NCBI RefSeq assembly: GCF_001039355.2
Contig: NW_019775701.1
Coordinates: 170,606 to 234,605 of the forward strand
From: Lingula anatina
Lineage: Eukaryota; Brachiopoda; Lingulata; Lingulida; Lingulidae
Length of the DNA stretch: 64,000 nt
Direction: 5' to 3'
Numbering within the stretch: position 1 is the stretch's first letter; each line of letters begins with the position of its first letter. This document shows positions 13,701-23,932 of this stretch, in pieces. The position numbers and the translations under genes were made by a program. Below the pieces are notes generated by a model. It was not told where the DNA came from, ran no database searches, and saw nothing but the letters and a program-made list of their open reading frames with translations.

Positions 13701-16700
13701 AGCAATATTTTCATATTTTTCACAAATGTTTGTGTGAAATTTTTTCAACATTCCTAATGACATGAAAAAAAGATAGATAGAAAGCAATATGCCTACATCT
13801 TAACTCCTTGGAAATAAATTTGTTAGGATAAAAGTGGCTGGGAGATGAAATGATGTTATACAGAGGAAAAATACTGTAAAATAGCCCATAATAATACATG
13901 TTCTGGTATTTTCAACTGCAAAGAATGGCCCATATCAATAGCTGAACTAGAAAGTTTTCACACCTGTTCTTGCAAAGCGTCTCTCTCAGCCTTAAGGGGT
14001 TCTGCTGCTGCTGTCAACTGTGCAAGCTGTTCCTTCAGTGCTGAACTTTCTGCACCCTCTGTAGTCAGCCTGGCTATCTCCGCAGTCTTAGTCTGAAATT
14101 TACACAAAGACGACTTTCATAAAGTGCATTCAGAACAGCGCACTACCAGATCATGGCAGACCCACCGGAATGCTTGCTGCATAATCCCTGGGGTATTCTA
14201 TTTAGTGCCGAATTGGGGAATTGAGCGGCAAGCTTTTAAATGGGTCCACATATTTGATCTGCTGATATAACGCCAACGGTGATTTTCATAATGAAAGGAC
14301 TGATACAACTAAACTGTTAATGCCTTATTTCTTTTCGAGCCTATGGTTGGGAGGAGAAAATGGTCTTTAACTAACTATTGAGTTTACAAGAAAACTATCT
14401 GACTGTTTTACGCAAACTTAGTAGAACCCAATTATCTTTTATAAAGTTTTGTCTTTTGTATGTACACGTAAAATCAAATAGAAAATGCTCATCTCACCTT
14501 GAGCTCTTCCTGCAACTCCTCTATTTGGCGCTGTACTTCCTCCTTCTCAGCCGCCATCTTTTCCAGCCTCTGTTTCAACTCCTCCCTGTCACCATCTCCC
14601 TGCTGCTTTATCACCTTCAGAGAGTTCAATACCTCATCTCTGGCATTGGACAGGACGGCTACCTGGTCCTTAAGGTCCTGGAATACATATATACATATAT
14701 TCATATATACCACATTAATTAAATATTATAGGTCTATTTGTTTATAGCCCTGGTCCTTCAGATCCTGGAGTTCATATACTTTCACACTGATTTAAATATT
14801 ATATATCTATTTGTTTACAGTCCCAATCCTTCAGATCCTGGAATACATATGTTATCACACTAATGAAATATTATTTATCTATTTGTTAATATTGATGGAA
14901 AAAAACACCTGCAGGTGGATATTTACAGTTTACAGTACAGTAAACTCAAATATCCTGGGACCAGAAAATTTGTCCAAGTTACATGTATGAGGTAGGAAAT
15001 ATTCATAATCATATCAATTTCAGCTCATACCAATGAAAAAAACCTGTAGTACATAAAGGAAAATTGAGTTATAAGGTACCTCAGGTAAATGGCCTTTGCT
15101 GGGCCCCCACTAACCAAAAAAATCTTGAGTAAGTTTTTAAACTAAAACTTAAGATTATTTCTGCTTTGTTGATTTTCAACCCTTGGTTGTAGATTTGGTA
15201 TGACACAGTTGGGAGTCAAATAAATCATAATACCCAATATACAATAAAACACCTGCCATTTGCACAGTTATTCCATCACCACATGTCAATCAAATTAAAA
15301 AAAAAAAGAAAGAAAGAAACCCCATCCACTCCTTACTTAACCCTGACAAAATTAAACGAACTAAACACAGACTCATGCCAACCTGGTTCTCTTTCTCTAG
15401 CATTTCCACTTTTTCTTGCTGCAGTTTCAAAACAATGACATCAAAAATTCAAAAGGAAATACTTCTTTTAATACATAAAATTAACGAAAATATTTTATTG
15501 GATATCATCATGATAAATATCTCACATTGACCTTAATAATAAGAATTACATTTAATTTATCTATATCAGTACTCAGCAAATGCTTCAATTTCTTTCACAG
15601 CAGCATCATATCAATTTTATTCACCCAGAAAACATTCAATACCTGGTTTTCCTTCATAATCTTATTCTGCTCTTCTTGCATGAACTGAAACGATGAGGTC
15701 AGTGTTTCATCCTTCATCTTCATACACTCCAGCTGTTCTTCCATCTCCTGCAAGGAAATAAACCACCATACAGAATGCTGTTCTGATGAGAGGCTGCATT
15801 TGTTAACAACAATAACATTTTATTTTACATTTTTAAAAATCTTGGGTTCCAACATCTTGGTCACTGTTTCTCGAGTCTTATTTTTTTGTCAATGAACATT
15901 TTGCTCATGGCTTTCCCTAGATACCTGCCTAACTGTCATTTAGACGACTCCAAGCCTCACAAGATGACCTATAATTCCAAAGACTGCTGGACCCTGTACC
16001 TGAGAAAACACATTTGACATAAGTCTTTGCTAGATTCCTGATAGCAGTGTTTCCTGAGTTTCTAAATACCTTAATCTTTCCTGCGGCCTTTTCTTGTGAT
16101 TGCTGTGCAGCATTGTAGGCTGCAATGGTCTCCTCCCTCTCCGACTGAAGATCCTGGACGGTTTGTTCTAACTCCTATCAAATAAAAGACACTTCAAATT
16201 AAATATACTGATGTATTCAACTCCCATGATTACACAGACAATAATAAATTGACCATAACTATCCAGCCCCTAAATTAACTTGCATGGATAGGGTTTAAGT
16301 GTTACTGAATGCTCAGACTATAATAGTATTAAACTATCTGTCTATCCATTTTTTATTTTAAAAAAAGGATAGTAAATATAACAAATAAAAGAAAAGACAC
16401 ACCTTTATCTTTTCTGCAGCAGCAGTAGCATCACCAGCTCCCTCTGTTGGCAAATTTTCTTTCTCTTTTTCCAAACTTTCAACTTTTTTGCTCAGCTCTG
16501 TAATCCACATAAAATACTTTACATAATAATTGTAAGGAAGAATTTCAAAACAAGTCATTGCATGAAAAATATTATGAAACAGACTGCAAGGACTTCCAGA
16601 TTTGCTCTTGCTCCTTGCATCCAATAAATATCAGTTCTTGAAATCATTGCCTAGGTGGTCTTACCGTCACATTTAGCCTTGGTCTTCTGGAGAATCATTG

Positions 16701-17245
16701 TTTGTTTCTTGACAAACTTTATGAGGTCCTCTCTGGGAAGGCTCTCAAGCTGAAAAAAAATCGAAGAAATTGACACACATAATGAGGTTCAATGAAACAA
16801 CTACTTGCTGTAAAGCCCACATTAAGTGATTTGATAGATTTTAATTAAATCAATTAATTATAAACTAAAGTACCTGATTAATATTTCCATCTAAAATGCC
16901 ACGAAGACTAATTAAGTGACTGGTCAGTCATTTAGAACTCCTCGGGGATCCTCGCTAAATTGCATTCAGTTTAAATGGCTTAAATGCCTGGTATGCCCCC
17001 TTATATATTATATATCATATAGTACTTGAGTAAAGTCAGGAAAACTTTGTCATCCATGATGTTGTTGGATGTGCCAGACAGTTAAGATGAGTACACTGAC
17101 TGTGCATTAGAAAGAATCCCTGCTGAGATAGATTGGTTCTGCTAGTATGAAAAGGTTATAAGAAAGAACGCAGTCTAAGGTAACCTACCTTGCCCCCGGC
17201 TGCTCCACCCTTGGGGGGAGTCCCTTCCCCTTCCCTGCCTGCCAT
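7701..17245 (-). CDS. GCC2: GCC2-like golgin (GRIP and coiled-coil protein), N-terminal and central part
   Basis: Multi-exon coiled-coil protein on the minus strand. Exons in transcript order: 17189-17245, 16665-16749, 16403-16497, 16070-16174, 15643-15747, 15383-15418 (36 nt), 14498-14677, 13964-14092, 13473-13690, 9914-13079 (3,166 nt), 9380-9523, 9078-9208, 8572-8737, 8160-8267, 7701-7826. All have GT-AG ends and phases agree, giving 1,617 codons with no stop. Family call: after a Gly/Pro-rich start, residues 20-35 read LESLPREDLIKFVKKQ, close to the conserved N-terminus of GCC2, and exon 11 has the KFKILAVKGKKE block that GCC2 repeats. Nearly all the rest is Glu/Lys/Gln heptad coiled coil. 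Known family role: peripheral trans-Golgi tether for vesicles from endosomes. The C-terminal GRIP domain, which should bind Arl1, is not in the window. The start is the first ATG of the most upstream exon I can find. The family is fairly sure; orthology is inferred. Confidence 0.85.
8517..15960. repeat. Large duplicated block, right copy (about 7.5 kb)
   Basis: Partner of 1-7465. Its right edge continues without a break into unique golgin intron and exon 4 (16070-16174), so this copy is joined naturally to the 5' end of the gene. A 36-nt deletion near 15150 is one of several small differences from the left copy. Confidence 0.9.
14658..14885 (-). repeat. Exon-edge tandem triplication in golgin (right copy)
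   Basis: Counterpart of the array at 6145-6370: exon 14498-14677 has two further decayed copies of its 5' edge and acceptor just upstream. Its presence in both blocks shows that it predates their divergence. Confidence 0.7.
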
Positions 17246-17643
17246 GATAGCTCTGAAACCAATGACAAACAATAGAAATATTTCAACAACTGTGTTATGA
17301 AATCAAAATTGGAATTTGGTCCTGCAGACAGGAGGGGTCCTGACTACTTGACAACCTGGTGAATGCACAGTTAAAACATACAAAAATGTTGACAGTATGG
17401 GGCTAGATTCCCATACTTCTGTGCTTTGTGGAGCATTAAATAATAACAATGGCACTTTTTTGTTGCAATTATTTCCAAACTTATATCATCATTGTAATTA
17501 TCTTTTAGCATGTATTTCATATTTATCATAGCTTCAGTCACTAATTGATAGTATCTTAAAACGTAAGAGTCCCCAAAGCGTTCTCCTTATGTGTTACGCT
17601 ATCACATTCAGGCTGAAATGCGACCGAGTCTGGAGAATTTTAG

Positions 17644-17937
17644 TGGCAGCAGGGGGTGGAAACGCGCTACTTATATGATTATGACGAGCCTAACCGTCAG
17701 CACCGGATATTAGTTTGTGACCTTGAGGGGCAATTAGGCTTGGTCTTTGCGGCACGCGCGAACAGTAGTCGATCTACCACACCTGGGTCTTTTGTTTTTG
17801 ACAACTGTTCACTCGTCAACGAGGTGCTTGTTCTAGACTACAGACTGATATCTACTGGTACTACCAGTGGCTTCATTAGTAACGTTCCCACAATACATGG
17901 TTTTCTGTCTGTGCGTACATACCCTGAATTCGGTTAG
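17644..17937 (+). other. Unidentified ORF in the GC-richer island
   Basis: An open frame of 97 codons runs from just after an in-frame TAG (17641) to a TAG at 17938. No ATG opens it in frame; a GTG lies at 17656. The protein has a mixed globular-looking composition (segments LVCDLEGQLGLVFAAR and FVFDNCSLVNEVLVLDY), unlike the low-complexity translations of nearby noncoding DNA. I do not recognise the family. It could be an exon of an unseen gene, a decayed gene or retroelement piece, or chance in a GC-richer stretch. Confidence 0.2.
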
Positions 17938-18511
17938 CCTCACTGACGAGAACAATGGACGTTTCTTACCCCTCTCTAGGATTACCCCTGCTTGCAGTCG
18001 ACTTCCTACGGGTTTGTGCGATCTAGGATAAGTTATAATGCCACTATCATACCAAATAGAGGCTTATTGCTTTTAATAAATACAAAGGAAACACTCACGA
18101 TCACTTCACCACTAGACTGTCAAAATCCACACGACATCATAACACAAGTAGTGCACTAGTAGCCTCCTGCCACGAAGACCGGAAAATAATAAAATAACTC
18201 ATCTGGGCATGCGCCACGCCCTATCTAAAGTGACCTAGTTAGGTTCACATGACTTTTACTCGAGGAAGTTGTGGTGAAAAGAGTGTCATGGCCGGCATGT
18301 AGGACAAGCTTTTTTTCGTCATCTTTGGGTTTCTTCAATTAAAAGATATGTGGTCCCAGTTTGGAGTAATTGACGTCATCTACTGGTGAGAAAATAACAG
18401 GTAAATGTGTGTTAAGTTTACCCGCCCCCCCCCCCAGCACACTCCTTTTGCCGATTTTGATAACTACAATGTACACTGTGTTAACGCATGAAAGCCAAGG
18501 CATCAAAAAGT

Positions 18512-18617
18512 GTGTAATGAAGACCAGTTGCCAAATCAGCCGCGATGCAGGAGCTCCTTCTTCTGTGTAATGAAGACCAGTTGCCAAATCAGCCGCGATG
18601 CAGGAGCTCCTTCTTCT
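18512..18617. repeat. Perfect 53-bp tandem duplication
   Basis: Units 18512-18564 and 18565-18617 are identical, each starting GTGTAATGAAGACCAGTTGC. They lie 260-365 bp upstream of the receptor start codon, probably in its promoter or 5' leader. No spacing or unit series suggests a CRISPR-like array. Confidence 0.9.
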
Positions 18618-18875
18618 GTATCCTACTGTAATATTAAACAAGTTTATGTACACTAATGTACGTACTTAAACATTAACATTGATTATACTTACAGCTGATC
18701 TAACCATCTTTTCCAATGACAAACGTATATCTCTTTATACCCACCACCCAGGACCTCGTTTAAGTTCACACAGTTGTGTCCATAAATTTTATTCATACAC
18801 ATGTGTCTGATAATTAACAGACAAAGTTTTGCATAATAGCGTGCTTGATGTTCATCTCTTTCAAGCGTGATCAGT

Positions 18876-21259
18876 ATGGGGAAGTTCTTGCTGCTGTATT
18901 TCATCTTGGTATTTATACAATCTACAGAGGCAGGGCAGTTTTACTACTGTCCTCAGGTAGATGTCACAGGTAGGTCTGGTAATGTATGTTGTATATAGGT
19001 AACATAGCATAGCATTCATTTGGTGAGAATCTGTACTAATGTCAGTTTATAAAAGTTATCCCTTTTCAAGTAAAACATATGAAGCTCTTGTTGTCAACTT
19101 TGCAAAATGTGTGCATTTTGTGTTTATTTATTTAATTCAGTGATTTATACAATGTACTTTATACTGTACTGTGAAGGTGTTAGATTAGTAGAATTCCTTC
19201 ATGTATTCATCTCTTATATTTAAAATTAAATACAAGCATCAGCCAAATTCTCATAGGAGTATATACTAGTTCATGACATCAGCTCTCTACTTATAATTCA
19301 TATTGAAGCTGAAACACTTATTCCATCTCTGTTTGATGTGATTTCAGAGGGCCCTCTCCGTTTCACCAGAGAATTAGGCAACTTAGACTATTCATGCACT
19401 GATAACAACAAGCGTCTCTACTGCTGTGCCGCTGGCTTCCAAACACTACATTGGTTCAAGATGGAGAATGAAAAGTGGATTTCATTTCCGCCACCAGACC
19501 AGACAGGGATGTGTGATGTTGGTTGTCCATTTCAGCTTCTGCGAAGCAATACCACGTTAGCCATGAAACCTCCACTCCAGTATCGCAGCGGCAGGTATAA
19601 GTGCGTAATAAGTGATGATGCAGGTGACCAGAAGCAACACGACATAGAGCTGAAAGTAGTAGGTGAGATGGTGATTTTTTTTTTAATTTCTTTTTTACTC
19701 GTTCATTTATGCCTGAATGGTTAATGCATTATAGAATTACTGAATTCATGTATGTAAAGCAGTAAAAGATCCTTTATTAAGTTGAATTATAATAGCAATA
19801 TTGAATTCATGTACATAAATCAACAAAAGACCTTTTATTAACTTGCGTGCCAAATTGAATTTTTCTTCAAGAACAAAGCAGTTTTATCTTACTCACAAAT
19901 CATTGTTCAGTCCTTTCCCTGATTCAGTGTTTTGCACCATTTGTAATTGAATTATTATTTCTTAACAATGCATGATAAGTTTGGAATGCATAGTTTTCCT
20001 GAACATTTCAGTAGGACATGTTGTCGACATTATAGGTACTTCAATCTGAGGGTTTTACTGGTATAATAATCCTTTTTAAGTCTGCACTGTTAAAGTAGCT
20101 TTGCAGGGACATAAGAATATAACTTTCAGACAGCTGTAGTATAATTTTTAATGTGGTCACAGTTTACAAATGGAATAACAGAATTGCTATCACATGTTTA
20201 TGTACATCTTTTATTAAGAATGTGGAAACTGGAACAAACCGCCCGCTCAGATGCAACCCCCCAAACAGAGGCTGACAGATGGAGTGCTGGTACATAAAAG
20301 GAAACATGGGCAGCATGTTTCCTTCATATGTGAAGGATTCTTTGGAGACCCATTAGGAATGTTTAATGACATTCGCTGGCAACGTAAAAACAAAACTAGT
20401 GGGCATATCCGTGAAGTAACGGCTTGGGGGCCTAGGTACAGTGTAACTGAAACAAAAAGGTAAAATATGTTTTGCTAGCCTTGCTAGTGTATCATATTCT
20501 TCCAAGCAATGCTGCAAAGTTTGTAGCTAAATTTTTATGAATGAGTGAAAGAGATATACAACCATTAGTCAAACTGGGAGGTAAACAATGTGTGGCCACT
20601 TATCATGAAATTATATCAATCAGTTTGGTGTAAGATTTACATGTACTCACTTGTATTTTCATAAGAAGGACTAATGATTGATATTAATATCGTAATTGTA
20701 GTATTTAAAAATGTTTGTATTCTCATGATCAAAATTATTAAAAAGATATTGTTGAAGCAGTAGTCTCACAAATAGTACACCACTGAAGAAGTGATAAAGA
20801 ACATTTCTAGAAATAAAGTATCAACGCCAATATTATTTACAAAACTTTTTGCTCTGGGCTATTAAAAATATTTTTGACAATTCCTTATAATTTTTTAAAA
20901 CAGATAACTTGAAATGCATTTTTTTCCATTTTGATCCAAGAGAGGAAGATAATATTCTACTGGCCAATTTTACCATCAGTGACATAGAGGAGGGGGATTA
21001 TGATGACTACATGTGCAGAATGTCTAATGGCATTGGTAGGGGTACAGAGGTCAAAGCGAGGCTGGAATACGGAGGTAGGCTGCGTTGGTATTTACCACTG
21101 ACTTGCATGCATAGCTTAGCCCTTCCACAAGTCTTTTTGTTTCTAAGAGCGCATTTAGAACTGGGGACTAACAGATCCGCTGATCAATTATGGCCAAACC
21201 ACCTGAATGCTCGTTGCGTAATCCCCACAGGGAATCTATTCAGTGTCTCCCTCTTCCTT

Positions 21260-21310
<51 letters not shown>

Positions 21311-23698
21311 CTCTCTCTCTCTCTCTGTTTACGTTTGGTTTACACACTGCCTTACGTTACCTCATTTCCTTTCAGAGGAGAATCCCCAAATGCCATTTCC
21401 CATATGGATATGCATAGTGCCTGCCACAACACTGGTCCTACTGCTTATTATTGTGTCATTGATATGGGGCAAATATAATCTAGAGTTTAGACTGTGTTAC
21501 AGGTCCATTAAGATAAGGGTGCTCAAGGAAAAGGATGCAGATGGTATGTTGAACAAAAGAAAACAGAATTTCACTCTCACTCTCACACCTACTGGTGAAT
21601 GTTTACTAAAGATGGACTTAATATAAGAACGTACTTATATTGACACAAACCCCTGTTTTGCATTTTCTCAGTTTCAAAACTTGAGGAAATCTTTAAATAA
21701 GCATACTATTCAACAAAGTAATGTTATTTTGGGGAATTTTATGTATTTGTTAATTTTGTTTGAGTTTGATGATTGATAACTCTAAATGTTTTTGTTTTTT
21801 GTTTTTAAAGCTGATAGGCATGATGATATCTATATTTGTACCTGCCCTGATTCAACCAATGAGAGACAATTTGCTAAAACNCTGGTTCAAGATGGAGAAT
21901 GAAAAGTGGATTTCATTTCCGCCACCAGACCAGACAGGGACATGTGATGTTGGTTGTCCATATCAGCTTCTACGAAGTAATACCACGTTAGCCATGAAAC
22001 CTCCACTCCAATATCGCAGCGGCAGGTATAAGTGCGTAATAAGTGATGATGCAGGTGACCAGAAGCAACACGAGATAGAGCTGAAAGTAGTAGGTGAGAT
22101 GGTGATTTTTTTTTAATTTCTTTTTTACTCGTTCATTTATGCCTGAATGGTAAATGCATAATAGCAATACTGAATTCATGTATGTAAAGCAGTAAAAGAC
22201 CTTTATTAAGTTGAATTATAGAAATACTGAATTCATACAAGTACATAAAGCAACAAAAGACCCTTTATTAACATGTGTGCCAAATTGAATTTTTCTTCAA
22301 GAACAAAGCAGTTTTCTCTTACTCATAAATCATTGTTCAGTCCTTTCCCTGATTCAGTGTTTTGCACCATTTGTAATTGAATTATTATTTCTAAACAATG
22401 CATGATAAGTTTGGAATGCATAGTTTTCCTGAACATTTCAGTAGGAAATGTTGTCTACATTATAGGTACTTCAATCTGAGGGTTTTACTTGTATAATAAT
22501 CCTTTTTAAGTCTGCATTGTTAAAGTAGCTTTGCAGGGACATAAGAATATAAGTGAGAACATTTTTAGACAGCTGTAATATAATTTTTAATGTGGTCAGA
22601 GTTTACAAATGGAATAACAGAATTGCAATCACATGTTTATGTACATCTTTTATTAAGAATGTGGAAACTGGAACAAACCGCCCGCTCAGATGCAACCTCC
22701 CAAACAGAGGCTGACAGATGGAGTGCTGGTACATAAAAGGAAACATGGGCAGCATGTTTCCTTCATATGTGAAGGATTCTTTGGAGACCCATTAGGAATG
22801 TTTAATGACATTCGCTGGCAACGTAAAAACAAAACTAGTGGGCATATCCGTGAAGTAACGGCTTGGGGGCCTAGGTACAGTGTAACTGAAACAAAAAGGT
22901 AAAATATGTTTTGCTTGCCGTGCTTGTGTATCATATTCTTCCAAGCAATGCTGCAAAGTTTGTAGCTAAATTTTTATGAATGAGTGAAAGAGATATACAA
23001 CCATTAGTCAAACTGGGAGGTAAACAATGTGTGGCCACTTATCATGAAATTATATCAATCAGTTTGGTGTAAGATTTACATGTACTCACTCGTATTTTCA
23101 TAAGAAGGACTAATGATTGATATTAATATCGTAATTGTAGTATTTAAAAATGTTTGTATTCTCATGATCAAAATTATTAAAAAGATATTGTTGAAGCAGT
23201 AGTCTCTCAAATAGTACACCACTGAAGAAGTGATAAAGAACATTTCTAGAAATACGTATCAACGCCAATATTATTTACAAAACTTTTTGCTCTGGGCTAT
23301 TAAAAATATTTTTGACAATTCCTTATAATTTTTTAAAACAGATAACTTGAAATGCATTTTTTTTCCATTTTGATCCAAGAGAGGAAGATAATATTCTACT
23401 GGCCAATTTTACCATCAGTGACATAGAGGAGGGGGATTATGATGACTACATGTGCAGAATGTCTAATGGCATTGGTAGGGGTACAGAGGTCAAAGCGAGG
23501 CTGGAATACGGAGGTAGGCTGCGTTGGCATTTACCACTGACTTGCATGCATAGCTTAGCCCTTCCACAAGTCTTTTTGTTTCTAAGAGCGCATTTAGAAC
23601 TGGGGACTAACAGATCCGCTGATCAATTATGGCCAAACCACCTGAATGCTCGTTGCGTAATCCCCACGGGGAATCTATTCAGTGTCTCCCTCTTCCTT

Positions 23699-23749
<51 letters not shown>

Positions 23750-23881
23750 CTCTCTCTCTNGTTTCTAAGAGCGCATTTAGAACTGGGGACTAACAGATCC
23801 GCTGATCAATTATGGCCAAACCACCTGAATGCTCGTTGCGTAATCCCCACAGGGAATCTATTCAGTGTCTCCCTCTTCCTT

Positions 23882-23932
<51 letters not shown>

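Larger units (their letters stand above)
17246..18875. promoter_or_regulatory. Divergent intergenic region between golgin and Ig-TIR receptor
   Basis: The two start codons (17245 minus, 18876 plus) face away from each other, so both promoters should lie here. I see no convincing TATA box. Contents: golgin 5' leader near 17250-17300, a more GC-rich and CpG-containing island at about 17570-18060 with an unidentified ORF, a C homopolymer near 18423-18435, and a perfect 53-bp tandem duplication (18512-18617). Promoter function is inferred from geometry only. Confidence 0.45.

Noticed and set aside
18512-18617. CRISPR-like direct repeats
   Set aside because: Only two adjacent units with no spacer, in an animal genome.
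20909-21478. Long ORF running through the TC/AC microsatellite
   Set aside because: Read-through of intron 4; a good donor at 21075 and acceptor at 21375 restore the receptor frame.
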